From assembly GCF_014696675.1 (NCBI RefSeq), contig NZ_JACJQN010000027.1, forward strand, positions 1 through 52,507: a DNA stretch of 52,507 bases. The letters run 5' to 3'. Shown one piece after another: positions 18,362 to 27,609 of the stretch. Below the pieces are notes generated by a model, which saw only the letters and a list, made by a program, of their open reading frames with translations, was not told the DNA's origin and did no database searches. The position numbers were made by a program, and so were the translations under genes. This DNA is from Phormidium tenue FACHB-1052 (GTDB taxonomy: Bacteria; Cyanobacteriota; Cyanobacteriia; Phormidesmidales; Phormidesmidaceae). The stretch's first letter is position 1. Every line of letters starts with the position of its first letter.

Positions 18362-18625
18362 TTATTTGGCCGCAAAAGGGGTTGTGTAGAGGCGATCGAT
18401 CCGAAATTCAAGGGAGGTAGTCTGGTGCTCCCAGGTGAGTTTTTCGATGACGATGTCGGCGTGGGCGAGCCAGTTTTCATCGACCAAACTCAGCGGCACA
18501 TCAATAGGAAAAATGCGGTAGCCGTTTTTTTGCACCCGGTGCCGAGCCCCGACTTCGAGCGTAGCGGGGTAGCCCTGATCAGGTTTGAGTTTGAGCAGGC
18601 TATTGACTTGGCAAGGCATTCCCAT
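18362..18625 (-). CDS. DUF2584 family protein
   Basis: This 87-residue protein begins MGMPCQVNSLLKLKPDQGYP and includes DVPLSLVDENWLAHADIVIE. I recognise it as the small conserved cyanobacterial DUF2584 family, whose function is unknown. It is soluble, with no signal peptide, and has normal family length. The gene stands alone, convergent with the PAS-LuxR regulator upstream and divergent from the ABC transporter operon downstream. Confidence 0.85.
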   Translation of the reverse strand: MGMPCQVNSLLKLKPDQGYPATLEVGARHRVQKNGYRIFPIDVPLSLVDENWLAHADIVIEKLTWEHQTTSLEFRIDRLYTTPFAAK

Positions 18626-18844
18626 CGGCTGTGTCTCGGTTTAGGGTTTCGGGTTTTAGACAGGGTAATCTGGCGCAGAGGTTAGAGATTAACCTCTACT
18701 GCGCCGCTGCGTCTAGGCGCTGCTCCCAATGGCCCGCCATGGCCCCCAGTAGCCCCAGAGCAACTGAGTCAAGGATTATCCTAGGTCTGTGGGTTTTATC
18801 GTGGGATAAAATTCGCGTTGCCACAGCGTTTTTGCGATCGCCCC

Positions 18845-19582
18845 ATGCCCCCAACAGCCCACCCCCCAGCCGCCGCCGTCATCGCCATCGAGAATGTGTC
18901 GCGGGTGTTTGGCAGCGGCGAGGCGGCGGTGCGGGCTTGCGATCGCATCAACATCACCATTGCCCCCGGCGAATACTGCGCCATCATGGGCCAGTCGGGC
19001 TCGGGCAAATCGACGCTGATGAATATCATCGGCTGCCTCGATCGCCCCACCCGTGGTCGCTACCTCCTCGACGGCACCGATGTCTCAACGGTGGACAAAA
19101 CCCGGCTGACCCGCATTCGCAACCGCAAAATTGGTTTTATCTTTCAGCGCTACGAGCTGCTGCCCAACCTGACGGCACTAGAAAACGTAATTTTGCCGAT
19201 GATGTACGCCGGGTTGGGGCGATCGGTGCGGCAGCGCCGGGCGGCAGCGGCTCTCACCCACATGGGCCTGGCCAACCGCATGGATAAACGCCCCTCCCAG
19301 CTCTCGGGCGGGCAGCAGCAGCGGGTCGCCATTGCCCGCGCCATCGTCAACCAGCCGGTGCTCTTGCTGGCCGACGAGCCGACAGGGGCGCTCGACTCGC
19401 AGTCGGCAACAGAGGTGCTGAGCATTTTTGAGGCCCTGCACCAGCGAGGCATTACCATCGTCATGGTGACCCACTCCCACGAAGTGGCCCGCCACAGTCA
19501 GCGGATTATTATGATGAGCGATGGCCGGGTTACCGACACCCACCTTAGCCCTGCCGAACTGGGCCACCTGGCTCCCCTGTAG
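18845..19582 (+). CDS. MacB/LolD-type ABC transporter ATP-binding protein
   Basis: This 245-residue ATPase carries Walker A GQSGSGKS at about 49-56, the signature [14 protein letters not shown] at about 147-160, and Walker [13 protein letters not shown] at about 170-181. The H-loop is in [10 protein letters not shown]. The sequence type ([30 protein letters not shown]) places it with the MacB/LolD family, which works with FtsX-like permeases to move substrates out of the periplasm or membrane. It starts an operon with a membrane fusion protein and a MacB-like permease. I chose the ATG at 18845 because conserved residues start shortly after; 18818 is in frame but has no support. Confidence 0.92.
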   Translation: MPPTAHPPAAAVIAIENVSRVFGSGEAAVRACDRINITIAPGEYCAIMGQSGSGKSTLMNIIGCLDRPTRGRYLLDGTDVSTVDKTRLTRIRNRKIGFIFQRYELLPNLTALENVILPMMYAGLGRSVRQRRAAAALTHMGLANRMDKRPSQLSGGQQQRVAIARAIVNQPVLLLADEPTGALDSQSATEVLSIFEALHQRGITIVMVTHSHEVARHSQRIIMMSDGRVTDTHLSPAELGHLAPL

Positions 19583-19606
19583 CCCCTGCCGTTAGCTGCC
19601 CTTTGT

Positions 19607-20995
19607 TTGGAATGCTCCGTGCCGCCCGAACCCCACCCCGACACCTCCACCCGCACCAATGCCTCAGCGGATGCTGACCCTATCCCGCTGAGGCCGGATC
19701 AGGCGGAAGCCTCTCAACTCCTCAGCTCCGGCCTGTTTGATGATGATCTGCTCGACGATGGCGCTCGGGCCAACTCTCGCCCTGGGCTGAGGTGGATCGT
19801 GGCGTCGGGGCTAGTGCTGGTGCTGGGCGTGGGAGGCTGGCTAGGCTACCGCACCTGGCAGCGCCGCAGCGTCGACCCCGTGGTGGTGACCACCGGCACC
19901 CCCAGCCGCGACACCCTGGAGAACCGGGTGGACGCCTCGGGGATAATGAGTCTGGGCAATCAGCAAGTTCTCAAGGCCCCGGCGGATGTCACGGTGGAGG
20001 CCGTGCTGGTAGAAGAGCGCCAGCGGGTAGAGCGGGGCACAGTGCTGCTGCGGCTGCGCGATCGCAGCCTAGAGCAAGCGCTAGACGACGCCCAAATTGA
20101 AACCGAAATTCTCAGGCTTCAGCGGCAACGCCATGCTGAGGTACTGCAAGATCGTCAGCGCACCGTGCGGCGGGCCGAAGAGCGACTGACTGAATCGCGA
20201 TCGCTGGTCGATCAGGGGTTTATCTCTGAGGATGAGTACAACGGCGATCGCGACGAGCTAGAAACAGCCCAGTCGGAGCTGCGAGGGGCCGAAGTTGACC
20301 TCCAGCGCTCCGAGCTGGAAATTCGCCAAAACCAGGCCAAATTAACCAACGTTCGGGCTCGCATTGCCGATAACGCCATCGTCGCCCCCTTCGACGCCGT
20401 GGTGCTCAATATCGACGTGCAGCCCGGCGACGGTGTGCAGAGCGAAGGCACCCTGCTCACCATCGGTGACCCCAACCAAGAAGTGGTGCTCTTTGACCTC
20501 ATGACCCTCGACGCCAACAAAGTGTCGGTCAACATGCCGGTGCGGGTCAGCATCATCGGCCCCAGCCCCGAGAACTACAGGGGCCGAGTGACCAGCATTG
20601 CCCCCCAGGCGATTACCGATAGTGAAGGCGACGGCGGGGGCTCCCAGGCTATGGTCAAGGCGATCGCCCAGCTCGATCGCCCCAGCGGCGTGCTCATCCC
20701 CGGCAGCTCCGTCAGCGTCGAAGTGATCTTGGCGCAGCGAGAAAACGCCCTAGCTCTGCCCACTAACGCCATTCAGCAAGCAGACGGCGAAACCTTTGTC
20801 TGGGTTGTTGATGCCAACAGCCGCGCCCAAAAACGCCCCGTCACCACCGGCCTCGACACCCTAGAGGCAGTTGAAATTGTCTCTGGCCTACAAGACACCG
20901 ACACCGTCATCCTCACCCCCCCACCCGACCAATCCCTCGAACCCGGCATGACTGTGGAAACAACCCCCACCGGCAGCCACCCACCCACCCCCTAA
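19607..20995 (+). CDS. MacA-like membrane fusion (periplasmic adaptor) protein
   Basis: This protein of about 462 residues links an inner-membrane ABC transporter to an outer-membrane channel. It has a long acidic cytoplasmic N-terminus, one membrane helix (RWIVASGLVLVLGVGGWLGY, about 62-82), and a lipoyl/barrel-sandwich half-motif (QVLKAPADVTVEAVLVEERQ). A long coiled-coil hairpin follows at about 160-250, then a second lipoyl half (ARIADNAIVAPFDAVVLNID), a beta-barrel and a membrane-proximal domain. There is no ATG in frame near the start. The TTG at 19607 and the GTG at 19619 are the candidates, and the true start is uncertain. It lies 24 bp after the ATPase gene. Confidence 0.88.
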   Translation: MECSVPPEPHPDTSTRTNASADADPIPLRPDQAEASQLLSSGLFDDDLLDDGARANSRPGLRWIVASGLVLVLGVGGWLGYRTWQRRSVDPVVVTTGTPSRDTLENRVDASGIMSLGNQQVLKAPADVTVEAVLVEERQRVERGTVLLRLRDRSLEQALDDAQIETEILRLQRQRHAEVLQDRQRTVRRAEERLTESRSLVDQGFISEDEYNGDRDELETAQSELRGAEVDLQRSELEIRQNQAKLTNVRARIADNAIVAPFDAVVLNIDVQPGDGVQSEGTLLTIGDPNQEVVLFDLMTLDANKVSVNMPVRVSIIGPSPENYRGRVTSIAPQAITDSEGDGGGSQAMVKAIAQLDRPSGVLIPGSSVSVEVILAQRENALALPTNAIQQADGETFVWVVDANSRAQKRPVTTGLDTLEAVEIVSGLQDTDTVILTPPPDQSLEPGMTVETTPTGSHPPTP

Positions 20996-21028
20996 CTCAC
21001 CCCTCACCCCCTACTCCATCACGCCCCG

Positions 21029-22231
21029 ATGCCCCTCTCCCCCCTCGACCTCAGCCTCACCACCCTGCGAGATCTGACCGGCAACTGGGTGCGATCGGGC
21101 CTCACCGCCCTGGGCATTTTTATGGGCGTTGCCGCCGTCAACGCCACCCTCAACATCGACACCATTGCCAACCGCGTGCTGCAAGAGCAACTAGCCGCGA
21201 GGGACAACCCCAACATCACTGTGTCTGTTTTTGGCGGACGCGATCGTCCCCCCGTCGAGTTTGACGCCGCCGAAATTTCTGAACTAGAGCAGTCTGTACC
21301 CGGCATTCTCAGCACTAGCCGCGTGTCTTATCTGTGGCGGGTCAACGATGTGCGCTATGCCGATAGCGTCACTGATAACTTCGAAGCTTGGAGTGTTTCT
21401 GAAAACTACCAGCGCACCACTGGGCGGCGGGTGCTGGATGGGCGTTTCTTCGATTTTGAAGACTACGAGGCGTTTCGACCCGTGGCTGTGATCGATACAG
21501 TGCTGGCTCAGCGGTTGTTTGAGGAGGTTTCACCCCTGGGAGAAGGCATCTTTATCAACAACACCCGTTTCACCGTAGTCGGACTGATTGAGACCAAAAA
21601 TATCGAAGGTAGTGAGGATGGAGAACCCCCTGGTACCTTGTGGTTGCCTGAGCCCTATGGCGCTATTTTGATGGGCAACTCTCGCTCTTGGAGCCAGCTT
21701 CAGGTCGCCCTACGAGACCTCAACGACTACGACACCGTCCCCGAACAGGTCGAGGCCCAGCTTCAGCAGATGTTTCCCGGCTACGACATTTACGCTGGCG
21801 GCAATGTCGAAGACCTCTACGAAGAGGAGCAGCGCCAGCGGGCCTCCATTCGCGTGCTCAAGGCCGTGGGGCTGCTGGCCCTGGTGATCGGCGGGGTCGG
21901 CATCGCCAACATCACCATTGCCGCCATTATGGAACGCACCCGCGAGATTGGCCTGCGCCGCGCCATTGGGGCCACCGATTTAGAAATTATGGCCCAGTTC
22001 ATCGCTGAAGCTGCTCTGCTTAGCCTGATTGGCGGTACCACGGCGGTGGCCACCGTCCACGGGTTGACCAAAGTGGCGACCACTACCGTGTTTGAGGCTC
22101 CCTACGAGTTCAACTGGCGCGATGCGGCCCTGTCGATGGGAGCTGCCTTTGGGGTTGGCGTTGGTGCTAGTTTCCTGCCCGCCCTGCGGGTGACGCGCAT
22201 TGACGTAGTGCAGGCGCTACGAGGAGAGTAG
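21029..22231 (+). CDS. MacB-like ABC transporter permease (FtsX family)
   Basis: This 400-residue permease has the MacB layout: one N-terminal membrane helix (about 18-38), a large periplasmic domain (about 40-270), then three C-terminal helices. The FtsX core motif ERTREIGLRRAIGATDLEIM is at about 300-320. The final RVTRIDVVQALRGE is also typical. Unlike E. coli MacB the ATPase is a separate gene (18845-19582). With the adaptor 33 bp upstream this makes a complete ABC-adaptor-permease export operon, probably paired with a TolC-type channel encoded elsewhere. Substrates of this family include antimicrobial peptides, siderophores and lipids; none can be inferred here. Confidence 0.92.
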   Translation: MPLSPLDLSLTTLRDLTGNWVRSGLTALGIFMGVAAVNATLNIDTIANRVLQEQLAARDNPNITVSVFGGRDRPPVEFDAAEISELEQSVPGILSTSRVSYLWRVNDVRYADSVTDNFEAWSVSENYQRTTGRRVLDGRFFDFEDYEAFRPVAVIDTVLAQRLFEEVSPLGEGIFINNTRFTVVGLIETKNIEGSEDGEPPGTLWLPEPYGAILMGNSRSWSQLQVALRDLNDYDTVPEQVEAQLQQMFPGYDIYAGGNVEDLYEEEQRQRASIRVLKAVGLLALVIGGVGIANITIAAIMERTREIGLRRAIGATDLEIMAQFIAEAALLSLIGGTTAVATVHGLTKVATTTVFEAPYEFNWRDAALSMGAAFGVGVGASFLPALRVTRIDVVQALRGE

Positions 22232-22417
22232 CACCTTAGTTAGTTCCTCCAAAATGATCGAGACGCCCAGGGTGCCGAGGTTGCCCACCTAACCGCATGC
22301 CCGAATTGTGGCAGTTGAACTCACAGGGGCCGAGAAGCACCACAGGCCAACAGCGCCCCCACCAAGGCGACCCAAACCAAACGGCGCTGTCAACGATGAC
22401 CTCAGAACAACGTCTGG

Positions 22418-23695
22418 CTAAAATAAGGGGATCGTGGCATCGATCGCCGCGCCAAAAAAGGTGTCGTTAAACCGTACCCGAGGTTCAGAGGAGCGGCCAA
22501 AGCTAACGCCGCCGTAGACGTTGAAACGCAGGTTGGGGCTAATGCGGTAGACCACCTGTCCTAGCACCTGCTGAAAGGTGTCGTAGCGGTCTTGGGTGGT
22601 GTAGTCAATGAAATTGAGCTGGTAGCTGATGCCCGCTTGCAGGTTGGGGGTGATGTCGTAGCCCAGGTAGCCGCCAGCCGACTGAAAGAAACGGCTAAAG
22701 TCGGTGGCGGTGCCGCTGCTGGTAGACTGAGCCCCGTTGAACTGAAGCAGATAATAGGTGTCGAGGGCCAGCTTTGGCGTAATGGGGTCACGGCGACCTA
22801 GGGTAAGGCCCAGAGCCGTGTTTTTGAAAAATCTTTCCCGGTTGGCACCAGGGCGATATAGCTCTTGGTAGGTAAAAATTAGCTGCCCGTAGCTGCGGGG
22901 GGTTAACCCCTGACGCAGCCCCACCCGCAGCCGCAGATCGTCGTAGTTGAGCGATGACTGGGCCGTGTAGCGCTGTAGCCCATAGTCAGCGGTGGCAATC
23001 AAGGCGGTTTGCGGCCCAAGGGCAGGGTAGACGCCAAAGCCAATTGAAGGACGCAGAAAGGTATCGCCGGTCAGCCCACCCACATCGTTGACCGCCAACA
23101 AAATATTGTCACTATTGGCGATTGCCAGGCGGGCCGAGAAAAACCCAATTTTTGCCGGGGGCCGCGGCGGCGCTACCGGAATCTGAGGCTGATCGCGAAT
23201 GCGCAAAATTCCCAGGTCGTTGTCCTCTAGCAGGCTGCGCACCTGAATGACTCCCAGCTCGGGGTCTTGCCCCGTGGGGTCGGCAGGGGGGACAGTCTGG
23301 GCCAAGGATGCTGGGGCGGGCAGAGATGGCGGAGTCAGCGCGGCAGCCGTAGTTAGATAGGTGTCGGTAACCAGAGCCTGGTCAGGGGCGATCGCCGGAC
23401 TGGAGACAGCCGGGTTAACGCTCAGGGGCTCGGCGGCTGACTCCTCGGCGGGCTCCCCCTCGGGGGCTGGGGCTAGGGTCACAGTCAGCCCTCCCGAGGC
23501 AAAGGGGAGCCCTGACAATGGCGGCATCGGTACCGCAGCCGCCTCGCTCGGAGTCGAGGTCATCAGCTCAACCTTGGCGGCAGGGGCCGTTGAAGGGCTG
23601 AGCTGATCGGCCCTAGCGCGATCCGGCAGGATGCCGCTGCAGAGCAGGCCAAAGCTGATTAACGCCAGGGGGATGGGGGAGTGCCGCTTAACCAA
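22418..23695 (-). CDS. Putative outer-membrane beta-barrel protein
   Basis: This 425-residue protein starts with a signal peptide (ALISFGLLCSGILPDRARA, cleavage near residue 30). A Pro/Ala-rich spacer of about 110 residues follows. From about residue 175 to the end there are alternating strands with aromatic girdle residues (TALIATADYGLQRYTAQSSL; GYLGYDITPNLQAGISYQLN). The chain ends in phenylalanine (AIDATIPLF), the usual last residue of outer-membrane barrels. No family name can be given. It is divergent from a FecR-domain gene across about 390 bp and sits between two export operons, so it may be an envelope porin or assembly factor. Confidence 0.75.
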   Translation of the reverse strand: MVKRHSPIPLALISFGLLCSGILPDRARADQLSPSTAPAAKVELMTSTPSEAAAVPMPPLSGLPFASGGLTVTLAPAPEGEPAEESAAEPLSVNPAVSSPAIAPDQALVTDTYLTTAAALTPPSLPAPASLAQTVPPADPTGQDPELGVIQVRSLLEDNDLGILRIRDQPQIPVAPPRPPAKIGFFSARLAIANSDNILLAVNDVGGLTGDTFLRPSIGFGVYPALGPQTALIATADYGLQRYTAQSSLNYDDLRLRVGLRQGLTPRSYGQLIFTYQELYRPGANRERFFKNTALGLTLGRRDPITPKLALDTYYLLQFNGAQSTSSGTATDFSRFFQSAGGYLGYDITPNLQAGISYQLNFIDYTTQDRYDTFQQVLGQVVYRISPNLRFNVYGGVSFGRSSEPRVRFNDTFFGAAIDATIPLF

Positions 23696-24081
23696 TGGAG
23701 TCTGCCCGGATATAACGTGTGTTGTCCTGTCACCAGCAGAATCACTGATCTTGCCGCTAATTCCCGAAAAAAAGGCTCAAATTTATTAAAGATTTAATTT
23801 GAAGAGAACACAAGATTTATGAATCGCCCCGAGTTGGGCTGCCCGACCCCTACCATAGAGCTAAGCCTCCACTTCGATAGCGCCCAGTTTGCCAGAACTC
23901 TGCCAAAACAGCGACGGTGCTGCACCAATGTTGAGTCGATGGTGTCACCCCTGGCGCTCAACTGCCACTGTTGGGGTATTCTACGCACAATTACCCTGTC
24001 CACCTAGGGGCTAGGGCATTTGGCCGCATCTACCTTAGGGCCAGCGTCCTATTACAATTCGTGGTCACTCTTCACTGAGCT
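23696..24081. other. Divergent promoter region between the barrel and FecR genes
   Basis: About 386 bp. Short mirrored open frames at 23794-24007 have no motif and overlap on both strands, so I treat them as chance. AT-rich sequence around 23770-23810 could hold the promoter of the barrel gene. Nothing else was recognised. Confidence 0.4.
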
Positions 24082-25104
24082 ATGGTTTTTAGTACCAACG
24101 GTTTTTCGGCAGTGCTGCTGGCGTTTGTGGGCAGTACTGCGATCGCGTCTCCGGCCCTGGCAGAGGTGCCTTGGGCCTGGGCCAATCTAAAGGCCAGCAC
24201 CTATCAAGTGAGCCTGGTTTCCGCCAGCGGCAACATTCGCCCAGCCGCCGTGGCCGACTGCTTTTGCCCAGGGGAAACTCTGAACACCAGCACGGCGGCG
24301 AGGGCCGAAGTACTCTTCAACGATGGGTCGCTGACTCGAGTGGGCGAGCAGGCCAGCCTGCGATTTTGGCCCAACACCCGCCAGCTGCTGCTCAATCAAG
24401 GTACGGTAGCCCTGTTTGTGCCCCCCAATCAGGGGCGGACGACGGTTCAAACCCCAAACGCCACCGTGGGGCTCAACAGCACGGCTGTAGTCGTCCGTTA
24501 CGTGCCCTCCCGACAGCTAACCCTGGTGATGGCCCTGGCCGACTTGCCCACGGCCCCGGTACTGGTGACGGCGGCTGAAACCGGCCAGGAGCTGGCCCTC
24601 TATGGGGGGCAAATGGCCTTTATCGGCGGTGGTGGCTGGCAGGTTGTGGAGTTTGACCTGCTGGAGTTCTACCAAACCAGCGCTCTGATGGCGGGTCTGC
24701 ACCTAGACGACCCTACCTACCGCCCTGCTCCCCACGACCCCCTAGCCGCTGTGCGCCCCGATCTGCTGCGTACGCTACGCCAGCAGACGCCTTTTAATAC
24801 CGAAAACGCCATTTTAGACCCTGCCTTAATTAACAACTTTGCCCCTAACGCCAGCCTCCAAAGAGCAGAAGATTCGCTGCTTGCAACGCCTTCTACCCCA
24901 GTGGAAGAGCTGAGACGCCTCAACGATGCGCCGCCTGGGGTAGTCAATCCGCTCCCAGACATCCCGGCTACGGCTTCCCCACCGGCTGAAGGGCCTTTAA
25001 CGGTTGAGGCTCCAGGGGTTGAAAGTTCAGCGGCAACCGCTGTTGAACCTTCAACGGCGACCCCCGCTAACGCTGAAACTCCAGCATTTAGCCCGCCCCC
25101 GTAG
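24082..25104 (+). CDS. FecR-domain secreted protein
   Basis: This 340-residue protein has a signal peptide (AVLLAFVGSTAIASPALA, cleavage near residue 28). A FecR-like domain spans about 50-150: GETLNTSTAARAEVLFNDGS, RVGEQASLRFWPNTRQL, LNQGTVALFVPPNQGRTTVQ and TPNATVGLNSTAVVVRY. In FecR sigma-regulators this domain sits on the periplasmic side of a membrane helix. Here there is a signal peptide and no obvious membrane anchor, and no ECF sigma factor is adjacent. The role is therefore probably structural or ligand-binding at the cell surface. The C-terminus is Pro/Ala-rich and disordered. It is divergent from the barrel gene and about 160 bp before the DevB-type gene. Confidence 0.82.
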   Translation: MVFSTNGFSAVLLAFVGSTAIASPALAEVPWAWANLKASTYQVSLVSASGNIRPAAVADCFCPGETLNTSTAARAEVLFNDGSLTRVGEQASLRFWPNTRQLLLNQGTVALFVPPNQGRTTVQTPNATVGLNSTAVVVRYVPSRQLTLVMALADLPTAPVLVTAAETGQELALYGGQMAFIGGGGWQVVEFDLLEFYQTSALMAGLHLDDPTYRPAPHDPLAAVRPDLLRTLRQQTPFNTENAILDPALINNFAPNASLQRAEDSLLATPSTPVEELRRLNDAPPGVVNPLPDIPATASPPAEGPLTVEAPGVESSAATAVEPSTATPANAETPAFSPPP

Positions 25105-25263
25105 GGGCCGTCGGCGTCGCCTAATTCTGAACGTTGCCTGCCCCCAAGATTTGACGGGCAATACCTAGCGATCGCCCCAGGGTCGCGTCTCGATTTCGTT
25201 GCCTGCGCCCATTGACTAAACTACACCGTTCAGTTAAATTCAGTGCAGTTGTCCTATGCACCT

Positions 25264-26436
25264 ATGTCTACTCACCCGATTCAGCCTTGGAGAAAGCCGA
25301 GTTTTTGGCTGTTAATTGGTGCCCTGCTGATTGTGGGGGCAGGTTCCACCGTAGCGGTGCGCAACGTCATGCAAAGTCGCCAGGCCGCCCGAGAGCAGGC
25401 CGAGCTACCGCCCCCGCAGCAAGTGAAGGTGGTCGCTCTGGGGCGCATTGAGCCTGCCAGCCGCGTCATTGACGTGGCCACCGCCGAAGCTGGGCGGATC
25501 GATCGCCTCGAAGTTGAGAAGGGCGACCAGGTGCAGGCGGGCCAGGTGTTGGCTTACCTCGACACCTACGACGTGCGCCGAGCCGAGCGCGATGTGGCCG
25601 CCAGTCAGCTAGCCGAGGCCCGCGCCCAGCTCGCTGCCGAAACAACCTTAGGCAATTCCCAGGTGCAGGAGGCCAGCACTCGGGTCGGGCAGATCGACGG
25701 GCCGCAGCAGGCGGCGATCGCCGCCCAACAATCTGCCGTTGAAAGCCTCCAGGCCGAGCTGAGCGTCGCTGAAATTGATCTGGCTCGATTTCAAGCCCTC
25801 AACGAGTCGGGGGCGATCTCTCGCCAGGAGCTAGACCGCCAGCAAGCCACCGTCAACAGCCTGCGCGCCGATCTGGGCAATGCCCAGGCCACTAAACAGC
25901 GGCTGGAGCAGGCCCGGCTCAGCGACATCAGAAACGCTCAGGCTCAGGTGGTTTCGGCTCGCGCCACCACCACCCGCGCCCAGGTGGCCAGCCAGGTTGA
26001 CTCTGCGGCCCAAAACCTGGCCCTGGCCGAAGCTCAACTGGCTCGCACCATTGTGCGATCGCCCCAGGCCGGTCAGGTGCTCGATGTCTTTGCCTACCCT
26101 GGAGAAGCTGTTTCTCCGGCTGATGGCCCCATTTTGGCCCTAGGCGATACCCGCCAGATGGTGGTGGTAGCCGAGGTCTACGAGACTGACATTGGCCTGG
26201 TTGAGGTGGGTCAGCCCGCCACCATCACCAGCCGCAACGGGGCTTTTGCTGAAACCCTGACCGGCACCGTCAGCGAGATTGGTCTGCAAATTGCCAAAAA
26301 TGACGTGCTCGACGACGACCCCGCCGCTAACGCCGACGCCCGCGTGGTCGAAGTGCGGGTGCAGGTTGACCAGAGCGATGCAGTGGCGGCGCTCACCAAC
26401 CTCCAGGTCGATGTCGCCATCGATATTGAGTCCTAG
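25264..26436 (+). CDS. devB: DevB-type membrane fusion protein of an ABC exporter
   Basis: This 390-residue HlyD/DevB-like adaptor has an N-terminal membrane helix (PSFWLLIGALLIVGAGSTVA, about 13-34). The first lipoyl half-motif is VKVVALGRIEPASRVIDVAT. A long coiled-coil hairpin (about 100-240, rich in Ala, Gln, Glu) follows, then the second lipoyl half (QLARTIVRSPQAGQVLDVFA) and a beta-barrel. In Nostoc, DevBCA with TolC exports heterocyst glycolipids; relatives in non-heterocystous species export other, mostly unknown, substrates. The ATG at 25264 is preferred over a GTG seven codons upstream. The next gene starts after nine bases. Confidence 0.9.
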   Translation: MSTHPIQPWRKPSFWLLIGALLIVGAGSTVAVRNVMQSRQAAREQAELPPPQQVKVVALGRIEPASRVIDVATAEAGRIDRLEVEKGDQVQAGQVLAYLDTYDVRRAERDVAASQLAEARAQLAAETTLGNSQVQEASTRVGQIDGPQQAAIAAQQSAVESLQAELSVAEIDLARFQALNESGAISRQELDRQQATVNSLRADLGNAQATKQRLEQARLSDIRNAQAQVVSARATTTRAQVASQVDSAAQNLALAEAQLARTIVRSPQAGQVLDVFAYPGEAVSPADGPILALGDTRQMVVVAEVYETDIGLVEVGQPATITSRNGAFAETLTGTVSEIGLQIAKNDVLDDDPAANADARVVEVRVQVDQSDAVAALTNLQVDVAIDIES

Positions 26437-26440
26437 GAGG
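26435..26440 (+). promoter_or_regulatory. Strong ribosome binding site of the first devC, overlapping the devB stop
   Basis: AGGAGG overlaps the TAG stop of devB and lies five bases before the ATG at 26446. It supports tight co-translation of devB and devC. Confidence 0.7.
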
Positions 26441-26445
26441 CGGCC

Positions 26446-27609
26446 ATGAAATTCCCCTCCCTGCCGCGCATTCCCCTGGCCTGGTATAACCTGCGCCACG
26501 ATCGCCCCCGCTTACTGGTGGCCGTGGCTGGCGTCACCTTTGCGGTGCTGCTGATGTTTATGAATCTGGGCTTTTTGGGGGCGCTGGTCAGCACCACCAC
26601 CAACTTCTACGACCAGTTCAACGGCGATATTTTTCTCATTTCCCCCCAGTCCCTCGAAATCAGCTCCACCAAAGCGTTTCCTCGTGAGCGGCTGTACCAG
26701 GCGGCGGGCATTGAGGGAGTGCAGCAGGCGATGCCTCTCTACGCCGAATACGCCCTCTGGAAAAATCCCGAGACCAGTCTCAGTCGAGCCCTGTTTGTCT
26801 ACGCCTTTAACCCCAGTGACCCGGTGTTTCTCATGCCCGAGCTGGATACCTTAGAGGAACGCCAGGCCTTGCAGCAGCCCAATAGCGCCTTTATCGATCG
26901 GCGATCGCGCCCCGAGTTTGGCCCCCAGACCGTAGGCCTCGAAACCGAGGCCGATCGCCGCCGCATTACCATCGCCGGCCAGTACGACCTGGGGGGCGGC
27001 TTTGCTGCCGATGGCACCCTGATTATGAGCGATCAAAACTTCCGCCGCTACTTTGACCCGCGCCCGCTGGATCAAATCAATCTGGGGCTGGTGTTGCTAG
27101 AGCCCGATGCTAACACCGAGCGGGTTAAAGCCGCCCTGCAAGCGCAGTTGCCCGCCGACGTAGAGGTTTACACCAAACCCGAAATCATTGCCAAAGAGAG
27201 CCGGTTTTGGATTCAAACCACCTCGATTGGCTTCATTTTTGGGCTGGGGGTGTTGGTCTCCTTCGTGGTGGGCACCGTCATTGTCTATCAGATTCTCTAT
27301 ACCGACATTCGTGACCACCTGCGAGAATATGCCACCCTCAAGGCGATCGGCTACAGCGGCGGTTATCTCTTCAAAACCGTGATTCAAGAAGCGCTGCTGC
27401 TGGCTCTGATGGGCTACGTGCCGGGGCTAATTTTGGCACTGGGGCTCTACCAGATGGCCTACAACGCCACGGCGGGTACCCTGCCCATGCAGATGACGGT
27501 ATTTCGGGTGATTTTTGTGTTCTCTCTCACGGTGCTGATGTGTGCCCTGTCGGGGCTGATTTCGGTGCGCAAGGCCGTCACCGCTGACCCGGCGGAGGTG
27601 TTTGCATGA
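26446..27609 (+). CDS. devC: DevC-type ABC transporter permease (first copy)
   Basis: This 387-residue FtsX-like permease begins with IPLAWYNLRHDRPRLLVAVA and AGVTFAVLLMFMNLGFLGAL, the DevC signature. It has a first membrane helix at about 22-45, a periplasmic domain of about 200 residues and three C-terminal helices. The coupling segment is YTDIRDHLREYATLKAIGYS, and the end SVRKAVTADPAEVF is typical. It is complete. A second, different devC lies 382 bp downstream. The two share the family motifs but differ across the periplasmic domain, so they are old paralogues rather than a recent duplication. Confidence 0.9.
   Translation: MKFPSLPRIPLAWYNLRHDRPRLLVAVAGVTFAVLLMFMNLGFLGALVSTTTNFYDQFNGDIFLISPQSLEISSTKAFPRERLYQAAGIEGVQQAMPLYAEYALWKNPETSLSRALFVYAFNPSDPVFLMPELDTLEERQALQQPNSAFIDRRSRPEFGPQTVGLETEADRRRITIAGQYDLGGGFAADGTLIMSDQNFRRYFDPRPLDQINLGLVLLEPDANTERVKAALQAQLPADVEVYTKPEIIAKESRFWIQTTSIGFIFGLGVLVSFVVGTVIVYQILYTDIRDHLREYATLKAIGYSGGYLFKTVIQEALLLALMGYVPGLILALGLYQMAYNATAGTLPMQMTVFRVIFVFSLTVLMCALSGLISVRKAVTADPAEVFA

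Noticed and set aside
23794..24007. Mirrored short open frames between the barrel and FecR genes
   Set aside because: They overlap on both strands, have no motif and sit where divergent promoters are expected.
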